In this document: one piece after another, positions 16,273 to 24,218 of the stretch | Layout of the letters: each line of letters opens with the position of its first letter | Position numbering within the stretch: position 1 is the stretch's first letter | Assembly (NCBI GenBank): GCA_034430895.1 | Contig: DAOUDW010000043.1 | Span: 1 to 45,830, forward strand | DNA from: WVZH01 sp034430895 | GTDB taxonomy: Bacteria; Chloroflexota; Anaerolineae; Anaerolineales; E44-bin32 | Reading direction: 5' to 3' | Length of the DNA stretch: 45,830 bases | Translations under genes and position numbers: made by a program | Notes under the pieces: model-generated | Told to the model about the DNA's origin: nothing | Seen by the model: only the letters and a program-made list of their open reading frames with translations | The model's database searches: none

Positions 16273-16321
16273 GCCAGGCAAACCTGAACGGAAAAACTAT
16301 CTCATTAACGAGGTGAACTCG

Positions 16322-16990
16322 ATGAAAATGTACAAATTCCTCTTGATATTGATTCTGACTCTACTAATCTCCGCTTGTAGCGCATCGGCAACGGAGACCA
16401 GTGAGTCACCATTCGAAACCGGATTCGATCCCAGAGGTTACCCACCACAAATGCAGCTTTCCATGGGCACCTTCTTACTTGAAGATACGGATCTGGCGGT
16501 GACGCCTGAACAAGCTGTGGAATTACTTCCGCTGTGGAAGGCCGTCCTGAGTTTGTCTGAAAGCGATACTGCCGCACAAGCGGAGATCGACGCCCTCTAC
16601 GACCAGATTGAAGAAACGATGACCGCAGAACAAATGGAGGCCATCGCCGTAACGAATCCGACGCAAGAGGACATCGCAGCCCTGATGGAAGATCTTGGTC
16701 TGGAATATACCAATACACCACGTGGTTTTGATTCCGAGGATCTACCCGAAGGATTCGATCCCGAAAACTTCCAGGGCGGATTCCCGGGTGGTGGTCCTGG
16801 TGGCGATCCTGGCATGGGGCAAGGGCCAGGCGCAGGTATGTTCGGCGGTGACATCGATCCGGAGACGATCGCCACCATGGAAGCGCGCCGGGAAGAAATG
16901 GGCGGCGATTTCGGCGGCCGCATGGGTTCCTTCCTGATCGAACCGCTGATCGAGCTGCTTGAAGAACGTGCCGGCGTAGAAAGCGAGTAG
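16322..16990 (+). CDS. small glycine/methionine-rich lipoprotein of the export operon
   Basis: A 222-residue protein from ATG 16322, preceded by GAGGTG; open frame continues upstream but overlaps the permease. Residues 1-18 end in the lipobox ISAC. The middle is helical and acidic (LAVTPEQAVELLPLWKAVLS, then a region ending MTAEQMEAIAVTNPTQEDI), resembling small Spy/DUF-type stress lipoproteins in style only. A tail is Gly/Pro/Met-rich (GGFPGGGPGGDPGMGQGPG). Spacing is 49 bases to the permease and 49 to the response regulator, so it belongs to the operon. It may sense or bind the exported compound; this is inference. Confidence 0.75.
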   Translation: MKMYKFLLILILTLLISACSASATETSESPFETGFDPRGYPPQMQLSMGTFLLEDTDLAVTPEQAVELLPLWKAVLSLSESDTAAQAEIDALYDQIEETMTAEQMEAIAVTNPTQEDIAALMEDLGLEYTNTPRGFDSEDLPEGFDPENFQGGFPGGGPGGDPGMGQGPGAGMFGGDIDPETIATMEARREEMGGDFGGRMGSFLIEPLIELLEERAGVESE

Positions 16991-17039
16991 GGATTTGTTC
17001 AACAGTATCATTTATGGGTACACTTAAGACAGACCAAAA

Positions 17040-17735
17040 ATGCGAGGAATCGTGACCAAAAGCATCATGATCGTGGACGATGAAGAACGCCTGGTTTCCC
17101 TGCTGGAGGCATACTTCAGTCAGGAAGGTTTCCGTGTGGTGAAAGCCGCCAACGGCCGCCAGGCGCTCTCTATCGCCCGGCAGGAGAAACCGGATCTGAT
17201 TGTACTCGACATCATGATGCCGGAGATGGATGGTTACGAGTTCATGGCCGCCCACCGCAAGGAGTTCGACACACCAATCATCATGCTTACCGCCAAAGTC
17301 GAAAACGACGACAAGGTGATCGGATTGGAACTCGGCGCCGATGATTACGTGACCAAACCCTTCCGACCTCGCGAGCTGCTGGCGCGCGTGCGCGCCTTGC
17401 TGCGGCGCGTGGGTGCCAACGCACCCACCGCCAAGGTGCTGCGTTGCCTGGACGTCACCCTCGATCGCGATAGGCATCTGGTGACTGTTGGCGAGCGCGA
17501 AGTCGATCTGACGCCCTCCGAATTCGACCTACTGGCGGCATTGATGTCCACACCGGGACGTGCCTTCCCGCGCATGGAGCTTCTCGACCGCATCCAGGGT
17601 ACGGCCTATGAAGGTTACGAACGCACCATCGACGTGCATATCAAGAATTTGCGATCCAAGATCGAATCCGACCCCCGCGAGCCGCGCTACATCGAGACGG
17701 TTTACGGCGTGGGTTATCGTTTCAGTAGGGATTGA
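17040..17735 (+). CDS. OmpR/PhoB-family response regulator
   Basis: A 231-residue protein. ATG 17040 is used; GTG 17052, just after GAGGA, is an alternative start. Receiver domain: acidic pair in MIVDDEE, phosphorylated Asp57 in LIVLDIMMPEMDG, Thr in MLTAK and Lys106 in VTKPF. The C-terminal winged helix (residues 130-230) has the usual VDLTPSEFDLLAALMSTPG start, ERTIDVHIKNLRSKIE recognition helix and ETVYGVGYRF end. It should be phosphorylated by the kinase encoded 3 bases downstream and probably controls the export operon in which it lies. Confidence 0.95.
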   Translation: MRGIVTKSIMIVDDEERLVSLLEAYFSQEGFRVVKAANGRQALSIARQEKPDLIVLDIMMPEMDGYEFMAAHRKEFDTPIIMLTAKVENDDKVIGLELGADDYVTKPFRPRELLARVRALLRRVGANAPTAKVLRCLDVTLDRDRHLVTVGEREVDLTPSEFDLLAALMSTPGRAFPRMELLDRIQGTAYEGYERTIDVHIKNLRSKIESDPREPRYIETVYGVGYRFSRD

Positions 17736-17738
17736 CAC

Positions 17739-19097
17739 ATGCGAAGCCTGGCAGCGAGATTCTCTATCGCTTTTCTGATCGTGGGACTGCTGGGGGTGGG
17801 CTTGATCGTGCTCTTCGCCAGCCTCACCACGCAGAAGGAATTCCGCGATTTCATTTTCGACGAATACAGTGGTCCATTCATCGAAGAACTGGTGGAGCAT
17901 TATCGCTCCCACGACGGATGGGATGGCATTCAAGCTGCGTTACCCTTCCCCGAACGCTTCCCTTTCCAGGGGCCTGGTTCAGGAATGCATCCGGGTAACT
18001 TCATCACGATGACCGACAGCAGCGGCAATGTAATCCTCGGAGGAGCCGGCCACAACAGCGGAAGAGAAATCCCGCAAGAAATACTCGAAAATGGTGTCCC
18101 AATCGAACTCGATGGTGAAGTCATCGGATATCTTTTGGATACACGTGAGGCGTTTCGCCAGAATCCCAACGAGATCGAGTTCCTGGATCGCATCTCACGT
18201 CTCTTGTTCTTCGGCGCTACCGGAGCGCTGATCTTCTCGCTGCTGCTGGGCATCCTGCTCTCGCGCGCTCTGACCCGTCCCATCCGCGAACTCACCACGG
18301 CGACCCAAGCCGTCGCCGATGGCGATCTGGGACAGACTGTCCCCGTACGCTCCAGGGACGAATTGGGACAACTGGCCACATCGTTCAACCGCATGAGTGC
18401 CGAACTGGCGCGCGCCCAGGATTTGCGCCGCCAGATGACGGCCGACATCGCCCACGAATTGCGCACCCCCTTGAGCGTGATCCTGGGCCACGTCGACGCC
18501 TTGGCGGAAGGTGTGCTGCCCGCCGACACGGAAACCTTCGATGTGATCCGGGATGAGACGACCCAGCTGGGCCGTCTGGTCGAGGATTTACGCACGCTCT
18601 CGCGCGCCGATGCCGGCGAACTCACCCTCAATCTACAATCCATACATCCCAAAACCTTGCTCGAACGAGCGAGTGCCGCCCAACGCCCCTTCGCCGTCGA
18701 TAAACAAATCGAGATCACCCTGGAACCCCAGCCCAACACGCCGCAGATTACGATCGATGCGGAACGCATGGCACAGGTACTGGGCAATCTACTCGGCAAC
18801 GCCCTGCGCTACACACCCGAGGGCGGCGCGATCACCTTAAGCACTGCGGCGGTCGGGGACGGCGTGGAGATACGCGTCACCGACAGCGGTCCGGGTATTG
18901 AAGCGGAAGAACTCCCCCACGTCTTCAACCGCTTTTATCGGGGGGATAAATCCCGCCAGCGCGAGACCGGCGGATCGGGTTTGGGATTGGCGATCGCCAA
19001 ATCGATCGTCGAACTGCACGGCGGGCGCATTTGGGTGGAAAGCGAACCCGGCCAGGGGGCTGCGTTCGTCATCTGGCTGCCCCGGGCGAAGATGTAG
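17739..19097 (+). CDS. sensor histidine kinase, BaeS-like layout
   Basis: A 452-residue kinase: TM1 residues 8-29, an extracellular sensor of about 120 residues, TM2 residues 156-178, HAMP (RALTRPIRELTTATQAVADG), HisKA with phospho-accepting His239 in DIAHELRTPLSVILGH, and a HATPase domain with N box (NLLGNALRYTPEGG), G1 (VTDSGPGI), F box and G2 (GGSGLGLAIAK). The sensor segment is rich in Pro, Phe and Gly (PFPERFPFQGPGSGMHPGNF), an unusual match in style to the Gly/Met-rich lipoprotein encoded nearby. It forms a two-component system with the preceding regulator, probably for envelope stress and control of the exporter. Confidence 0.94.
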   Translation: MRSLAARFSIAFLIVGLLGVGLIVLFASLTTQKEFRDFIFDEYSGPFIEELVEHYRSHDGWDGIQAALPFPERFPFQGPGSGMHPGNFITMTDSSGNVILGGAGHNSGREIPQEILENGVPIELDGEVIGYLLDTREAFRQNPNEIEFLDRISRLLFFGATGALIFSLLLGILLSRALTRPIRELTTATQAVADGDLGQTVPVRSRDELGQLATSFNRMSAELARAQDLRRQMTADIAHELRTPLSVILGHVDALAEGVLPADTETFDVIRDETTQLGRLVEDLRTLSRADAGELTLNLQSIHPKTLLERASAAQRPFAVDKQIEITLEPQPNTPQITIDAERMAQVLGNLLGNALRYTPEGGAITLSTAAVGDGVEIRVTDSGPGIEAEELPHVFNRFYRGDKSRQRETGGSGLGLAIAKSIVELHGGRIWVESEPGQGAAFVIWLPRAKM

Positions 19098-19153
19098 GGA
19101 CGGGTTTGAAACCCGGCTGAATAATATATATAGTTACGCTGAGGGGGAGCAAC

Positions 19154-19509
19154 ATGAACCGCGATTCCATACCCCCCGTTCAATCCGTCTGAAGGACTAT
19201 GACTACAGCAAGGCTGGTGCGTATTTCGTTACCATAGTTGCCGCCAAGCGCGAGCATCTGTTTGGTGAGGTTGAAGATGTAACCGTCTTCTTGAACGGGA
19301 TCGTAGAGATCGTACAAGAGGAATGGTTCAAAACTACTGAGGTTAGACCCTACACTCGACTAATACCTGATGAATTCGTTGTTATGCCTAACCACATCCA
19401 CGGTATCATCCACATTGTCGACCGACCTGTAAGGGCGACCCGGCGGGTCGCCCCTACAATATTAGCTTATCGTTCTCGATCGATAAAAAAAAGACCTTCA
19501 CCCAGGTGA
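19154..19509 (+). pseudogene. decayed RAYT-type (Y1_Tnp) transposase
   Basis: The ATG at 19154 after GGGGGAG is in the wrong frame: the transposase reading (TPRSIRLKDYDYSKAGAYFV, then TIVAAKREHLFGEVED) continues in the frame one base earlier, so a small indel has broken the start. The HUH motif is present (VVMPNHIHGIIHI). After it, at 19428, a GTAGGGG-type REP hairpin interrupts the gene, and no catalytic Tyr region follows. The remnant belongs to the 'RRSIRLKDYDY' branch of RAYTs, different from the copy at 9285. It may be the former partner of the GTAGGGG hairpin family. Confidence 0.8.
19428..19458. repeat. REP hairpin breaking the RAYT remnant
   Basis: TGTAAGGGCGACCCG pairs with CGGGTCGCCCCTACA, with one G:T-type mismatch. 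Same family as the units at 12533-12760 and 30366-30537. Confidence 0.85.
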
Positions 19510-19517
19510 AGGTCTTT
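19490..19517 (-). terminator. intrinsic terminator of tatA
   Basis: AAAGACCTTCACC, two bases and GGTGAAGGTCTTT form a perfect 13-base stem. On the minus strand it is followed by a run of eight or more U residues (A-tract 19484-19492 on the plus strand), so it ends transcripts from tatA. Confidence 0.85.
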
Positions 19518-19596
19518 CTATTCCATCGATGGATTGATGCATAAAGCAATCAAACACCGTCGGAGATGGGATCAATCCCCATTCAGAAATCAACCA

Positions 19597-19764
19597 CTAC
19601 GTTTCGTCGTGGGTCTCCTCTTCCTCATCCTGCAAGCCCTCGCGAAATTCACGGATTCCTCGTCCAATCTCACCGGCAATATCACCAATCCGCCCGCGTC
19701 CAAAGAGCAAAACTACGATGATTAAAACGATGAGAAGTTCCGCTCCACCGATTCGCAATGGCAT
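19597..19764 (-). CDS. tatA: twin-arginine translocase subunit TatA, short
   Basis: A 55-residue protein too short for length-limited gene finding. ATG 19764 has AAGGAG 9 bases before it; an in-frame ATG at 19773 touches that site. The sequence has the TatA build: a short N-terminal membrane helix (AELLIVLIIVVLLFGRGRIG), the FG hinge, an amphipathic helix (IAGEIGRGIREFREGLQ) and an acidic tail ending DEEEETHDET. TatA oligomers form the channel for folded Tat substrates. No tatC is in the window. A perfect terminator follows (19490-19517). Confidence 0.9.
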   Translation of the reverse strand: MPLRIGGAELLIVLIIVVLLFGRGRIGDIAGEIGRGIREFREGLQDEEEETHDET

Positions 19765-19825
19765 CTTTCGCATCTCCTTCAGGAATTGTCGTTCCTATTT
19801 AATCAATCTTACCACCAAATCTGTA

Positions 19826-20017
19826 TCACGCTTTTCTGCTTAAGTTACGTACCTGCGCGGCGCCGACCGCCGCGCCTAAAGCCAGACCAATCCCAGCGCC
19901 AATGGCGATATTGTCGAATACCACCCCGAGACCAGCTCCGAGAGCGAGGCCAATTGCTATCCAACGACCGACCACTTGTGATTGTGCATCCTGAGTTTCT
20001 TTATTCTCCTCGTCCAT
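19826..20017 (-). CDS. small glycine-zipper membrane protein
   Basis: A 63-residue protein; AAGGA lies 8 bases before the ATG. A charged start (MDEENKETQDAQSQVVGRW) is followed by two hydrophobic helices with small-residue spacing (IAIGLALGAGLGVVFDNIAIGAGIGLALGAAVGAA), a glycine-zipper pattern that packs helices tightly, and a basic end. Such proteins are common and uncharacterised. It lies 61 bases upstream of the tatA start on the same strand and could share a transcript. Confidence 0.75.
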   Translation of the reverse strand: MDEENKETQDAQSQVVGRWIAIGLALGAGLGVVFDNIAIGAGIGLALGAAVGAAQVRNLSRKA

Positions 20018-20053
20018 TTGTCTCGTCCTTAAGTAATAATCGATATTGAGTAT

Positions 20054-20662
20054 TCAAACCCCCTCAGCACCCGAAAGATACCCCTTTGCAACAGCATCTT
20101 CGATGACCGTTCGGGCGTATTCCCACAACGTTTGAGAGCCATCCCTGATTGGCGCCGCCCGCACGTGTACCTGATTGCTGTGAATATCATGTTCCCGCCA
20201 GGGACGTCCCTGGGCGTAGTAATTGTGCAGCAAGGGCATCGTGCGATCCATGGCGTTGGCGAATTTGGATTCCGCCGTGCTGCGCTCCTCGAACTCCCGC
20301 CACAGCGTAAACAATTCTATGTGTTGATCATCAGGCAGCAAGCCGAAGATGCGTTCGGCAGCCTGCATCTCACGCTCTGCTTTACTCAGATTGCCCTGCT
20401 CGTCGTAACAGAAGGTGTCGCCGGCGTCGATCTCAACCAGATCGTGCACCGCCAGCATCTCGATCACCCGCAGCAAATCGATTGACTCGTTTGTGTATTC
20501 CGCCAGCACCATCGCCAGCACAAGGATGTGCCAGCTGTGCTCGGCCGTGTTCTCCAGGCGCTCACCACCCAAAATGTACGAACGACGGTTGATAGTCTTT
20601 AACTTGTCGATCTCGCTGATGAAACGAATTTGCTGCTCCAGGCGTTCATTATTCATAGCCAT
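20054..20662 (-). CDS. HD-domain phosphohydrolase, YfbR/HDDC2-like
   Basis: A 202-residue protein. ATG 20662 is preferred because AAAGG lies 6 bases before it. The HD metal site is complete: His in ENTAEHSWHILVLAMVLAEY, the HD pair in MLAVHDLVEIDAGDTF and a later Asp in NAMDRTMPLLHNYYAQG. The overall pattern is that of bacterial HD proteins acting as 5'-deoxynucleotidases (YfbR, HDDC2), which remove phosphate from dNMPs. The exact substrate cannot be read from the sequence. It is divergent from the YibE/F gene. Confidence 0.85.
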   Translation of the reverse strand: MAMNNERLEQQIRFISEIDKLKTINRRSYILGGERLENTAEHSWHILVLAMVLAEYTNESIDLLRVIEMLAVHDLVEIDAGDTFCYDEQGNLSKAEREMQAAERIFGLLPDDQHIELFTLWREFEERSTAESKFANAMDRTMPLLHNYYAQGRPWREHDIHSNQVHVRAAPIRDGSQTLWEYARTVIEDAVAKGYLSGAEGV

Positions 20663-20826
20663 TCCAAGCCTTTCTGTTTTCCAACTGACCATGGATTATA
20701 TCCACGAACCCATCAAACCGCGCGAATTGATTCGCCATCTCCCACTGAGATACATCATCCATACCGGATCACATCGTAGAGACTTTGGAATATAATCATA
20801 ACTCACTTAATATATGGAGCTCCAAG

Positions 20827-22101
20827 ATGTCCAAAGAAATGCGTCGTTTCCTCATGTATGCGCTGTTGATGATGATCGTTATTGCTGTGCTGATCTTCAC
20901 CATCGTGCCGCGCCTGAATGCCCTTCTCTCTACAAAGACACGAGAAGGCCAGCGAATCGGACTCGGCGAGAACATGTTTCAGGCGGAAATCGTGGAGATT
21001 GTTGAAGAGGGTGAAGTAACCCTGGGGGAGATTACACAGACGTATCAGGTGCTGCGGGTGGATATCATCGAAGGTCCCTACCAGGGAGAGATGCAGCAAA
21101 TCGAATACGGCAGGCGCCAGGTTCGCCCCGAAGGTTTGACCATGCGCCTCGGGGATAGGGTCTTGGTTCAAGTGGATCAAATGCCCGACGGCTCGGTAAA
21201 CGCTTTCTTCGTTGATTACGTCCGGACGCGCTCGCTTTTCTGGCTGCTGCTTGCCTTCGTCGTCTTCAGCGTCATCGTCGGTCGGGGACAGGGAGCACGC
21301 GGACTGCTCGGTTTGCTCCTCAGTCTTTGGGTGATCATAGGGTTCATCATCCCCAGGATTCTACAGGGGGACAACCCCACCTGGGTGAGCGTGATCGGCG
21401 GCTTCCTCCTTTTGGGGGCCACAATGTATCTCATCTACGGATTTTCCCTCAAAACCCACGCCGCCATCCTGGGCTTGCTTTGTACTCTGGTGTTCACCGC
21501 ATTGATGGTGGGCTTTTTCGTTAACCTCACCCGCCTCACCGGCTACGGCAGCGAAGACGCCCTCTACATCATGCAGCATTCGGGCGTCACCATCAATCTG
21601 CGCGGCCTGGTGCTGGCGGGGATGTTGATCGGCGCACTCGGCGCGCTCGACGACCTGATCATCACGCAGGCCTCGGTCGTGTTCGAACTCAACGACACGG
21701 ATCCCAATCTCGACGTGCGCGGCCTCTATCAACGGGCGATGCGCGTCGGGCAGGATCACGTCACGGCGATGATCAACACGCTCTTCATGGCCTACGCCGG
21801 GGCAGCGCTTCCGACATTGGTGCTCTTCACACTCTCCGGGCAGGGATTCTCGGATTTGATCAATCTGGAATTCGTCGCCGAGGAAGTGGTGCGAACGCTG
21901 GCCGGATCGCTGGGTTTGATTTCGGCAGCGCCGATCTCGACTGCTATCGCCAGTTTACTGGTCGTCCACCGCAGCCGGTTGACGGAAGTAAGCGGTTCGT
22001 TTCTCGGCCGTGTCGGCAAAGAAATCCGCTCCACACTGTGGAATATCGAAGTAACTAAGCAAAGCGAGACGTCGGAACCGAAAGATCGATTTAAAAGCTA
22101 A
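20827..22101 (+). CDS. YibE/F-family membrane protein
   Basis: A 424-residue protein from ATG 20827, with GGAG 7 bases before it. TM1 is at residues 8-29. A soluble domain follows (QAEIVEIVEEGEVTLGEITQ to DRVLVQVDQMPDGS), then seven or so helices. The family hallmarks are present: a GRGQGARGLLGLLLSL start of the membrane part, LVLAGMLIGALGALDDLIITQASVVFEL with the conserved D-D pair, and a GQDHVTAMINTLFMAYAG segment. YibE/F proteins are uncharacterised and perhaps transporters. It stands as a single gene. Confidence 0.9.
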   Translation: MSKEMRRFLMYALLMMIVIAVLIFTIVPRLNALLSTKTREGQRIGLGENMFQAEIVEIVEEGEVTLGEITQTYQVLRVDIIEGPYQGEMQQIEYGRRQVRPEGLTMRLGDRVLVQVDQMPDGSVNAFFVDYVRTRSLFWLLLAFVVFSVIVGRGQGARGLLGLLLSLWVIIGFIIPRILQGDNPTWVSVIGGFLLLGATMYLIYGFSLKTHAAILGLLCTLVFTALMVGFFVNLTRLTGYGSEDALYIMQHSGVTINLRGLVLAGMLIGALGALDDLIITQASVVFELNDTDPNLDVRGLYQRAMRVGQDHVTAMINTLFMAYAGAALPTLVLFTLSGQGFSDLINLEFVAEEVVRTLAGSLGLISAAPISTAIASLLVVHRSRLTEVSGSFLGRVGKEIRSTLWNIEVTKQSETSEPKDRFKS

Positions 22102-22154
22102 CCCTTTTCAGCAAGTTAGTGTTGGGTTTCGTTCCTCAACCCAACCTACATTCC

Positions 22155-22407
22155 TGCAATCATCCTGAGCGGAGTGCACTGCGCAACAACCCAACCCATC
22201 CAATCATCCTGAGCGGAACGAACTGCGAAGCAGTGAGTGAAGTCGAAGGACGGATCATTCCGCGGCCCATTCCCACCAGGTGTTTGCAGCCTAGTTCACG
22301 GGCCGCTTTGCCGGGGGCGTGGGGCGGGCTGCTCGCGGCCCCCATTGGGGGGGGGACGATAGGGGGGAGAGAAAACAGGATTATTCAATATTCACAAATA
22401 GCAAAAT
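22155..22407. repeat. dispersed repeats after the YibE/F gene
   Basis: Two partial CATCCTGAGCGGA-type units (22160-22190, 22203-22253) are followed by a full module A of the mosaic repeat: CGCGGCCCA at 22261, GGGCCGCTTTGCCGGGGGCG, G- and C-runs, and an end resembling GATTATTCAATATTCACAAA. The same module lies at 6472 and 23937, in the same orientation. Confidence 0.75.
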
Positions 22408-22431
22408 GAGGAGACGATGAAGGGTACAGCA

Positions 22432-23715
22432 TCAATCGGACGGCCTTCCCCCTTGGATTCCCTGTCCGATATCCACAGCATCGAGATCGAGCACATAGAC
22501 ACCAAGATCAGTGGCGATCCACAGTCGATTGCTCGAATCAACATGCAAAGCAGTGACTTTTCCAAACGGGATTAACGACGCTTTCTTGTAGTAACAAAAA
22601 TGACCAACCTTTTCCATACCTGAAAATGGATCCGAACCATCGATTATTCTAAGCCGATCATCTCCAGGTTTATATATCGCCAGAGCAATCCGACCACAAG
22701 GAGTTCCCAGCCAAATTCGACCCTCGTGATCTGCTGCAATTGAGGTTGCATGATACAGTACAAAATTAAAATGCGGCGCTCGAAGATTGAAAACTCCGTT
22801 ATTGTATTCGTACAACCCTGTCCGCCATTCATAGAACCAAAGATGTCCACGATCATCGACGATCAGAGAATTAGCTGCAAAGGGAGTACCATCTGATCCA
22901 TCTTGAGATTCAATTGTTTTTATCCCGAATACGGTCCAATCTCCCTTACCGTAGTACGAAATGCCACCAAAATACGTCGAGCAAGTCCACGAAACATACA
23001 CGTCTCCATTGTTATCAAATGCCAATTCATAGCCACGAGAATATGCTGGCGGAGGCCCGGCCAGAACCTTCCACTCATGATTAGAAAAAACACGAATGCT
23101 GTCACGCCACTTAGAAGTATCAAAAATAATTATCCACACATCACCCGTAGGAGAAATGGATAGATCATTAATACCACACCAACAATCATCACTTAAAACC
23201 AGCTTTTGCTGGATCGAACCGTCCTGATATTGATAAATGCCATCGCTCATACTCAGCCAGATCGAATCATCGTTCCCAATTTCAACATACGTCCGCGCAC
23301 ATCCCTTGTGTTCGACAACAAGCTGCCATTCCGATCCATCGAAGCGCACCAAACCGTACGACGTGCCGAACCAAAGAACGCCCTGGCTGTCTTCTTCGAT
23401 ATCATGGATGTCTAATTTTCTAATGACCTGGGCGTTTGGAGGCGCGATCCCCATCTTTGAATAGGGGTAAATTGTCCACGCTTCGGGTTTGAAGCCCGGC
23501 GTCATCTCCTCCGCAGAGAGGGTTTCGGTTGGTGTAAACGTTGGGTATGGTGAAACAGTCCATGAAGGAACATGAGTTGGTCGTTCTTTGGCTTTTGAGG
23601 TTTTTAGAAGAGCAATCTCAGCGGTTTCCGTCATCTCTCTTTGCGCTGCGCTAATTCCACACGCTGAGAGAAGCAAACAAAGTAGAGAAAGGAGCATGTA
23701 TTCACGTTTTCGCAT
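22432..23715 (-). CDS. lipoprotein with sensor-type beta-propeller
   Basis: A 427-residue protein from ATG 23715 (an upstream in-frame ATG would spoil the signal peptide). The signal peptide MLLSLLCLLLSACG ends in a lipobox, so it is anchored outside the cell. The body has repeats of the two-component-regulator-propeller type (Reg_prop): DIEEDSQGVLWFGTSYGLVR, IGNDDSIWLSMSDGIYQY, ISPTGDVWIIIFD, VDDRGHLWFYEWRTGLYEY, DHEGRIWLGTPCG and DSSNRLWIATDLGVYVLD. In other proteins these propellers form sensor domains of hybrid kinases; here there is no kinase. Function is unknown. The G+C content is lower than in the flanking genes. Mosaic repeats flank it on both sides. Confidence 0.85.
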   Translation of the reverse strand: MRKREYMLLSLLCLLLSACGISAAQREMTETAEIALLKTSKAKERPTHVPSWTVSPYPTFTPTETLSAEEMTPGFKPEAWTIYPYSKMGIAPPNAQVIRKLDIHDIEEDSQGVLWFGTSYGLVRFDGSEWQLVVEHKGCARTYVEIGNDDSIWLSMSDGIYQYQDGSIQQKLVLSDDCWCGINDLSISPTGDVWIIIFDTSKWRDSIRVFSNHEWKVLAGPPPAYSRGYELAFDNNGDVYVSWTCSTYFGGISYYGKGDWTVFGIKTIESQDGSDGTPFAANSLIVDDRGHLWFYEWRTGLYEYNNGVFNLRAPHFNFVLYHATSIAADHEGRIWLGTPCGRIALAIYKPGDDRLRIIDGSDPFSGMEKVGHFCYYKKASLIPFGKVTALHVDSSNRLWIATDLGVYVLDLDAVDIGQGIQGGRPSD

Positions 23716-23826
23716 TTTCCCGGCCCTGAGATCCACAATTCCGAAGATGTCCATATAACTTGGAACTTATTTTCAACCAACGGATGTGAATTGTAAATAC
23801 AGTTTCAAGTATGATTTCGGTCTTTA

Positions 23827-24140
23827 GATTGAAAAGACTTCTGCGTTTGATGGCCTCCGTTCTGCTCCGTCTTTGAGAGGATCAATAATAAAGATGTCTA
23901 GAGGCATACAGCGACTTGAGTGAATCTAACCGGTATGCGGCCCATTCCCACCAGGTGTTTGCAGCCTAGTTCACGGGCCGCTTTGCCGGGGGTGTGGGGC
24001 GGGCTGCTCGCGGCCCCCATTGGGGGGATTATAGGGGGGAGAAAAAGTAGAATAATCCAACATGCATGAATAACAACGTAAGAAGACGATGAATCCCTTA
24101 ACCCCCCGTTTGCCTCCCTAAAATGGGGGCTGTGCGGGAA
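23827..24140. repeat. dispersed mosaic repeat, copy 4
   Basis: Module C (GAAAAGACTTCTGCG at 23831, CTCCGTCTTTGAGAGGATCA) runs directly into module A (GCGGCCCATTCCCACC at 23937, GGGCCGCTTTGCCGGGGGTG), then GAATAATCCAACATG and a C-rich part at 24100-24135 like that at 7990-8030. The order C-A equals that at 6362-6610, so the modules move or are inherited as a unit. Bases 23716-23826 show nothing. Confidence 0.75.
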
Positions 24141-24218
24141 CCAAATGGCGCGTTGCGGCGTCTTACTCTAAGATGGAGGCGATAACGCCTCATATTTTGC
24201 AATAGGAGACGTGCACCC

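Noticed and set aside
16305..17477. 390-codon open frame on the minus strand
   Set aside because: Antisense to the lipoprotein and response regulator genes, whose motifs are clear.
19826..20017. Small protein as TatB or TatC partner of TatA
   Set aside because: It has two glycine-zipper helices and lacks the amphipathic helix of TatB and the six helices of TatC.
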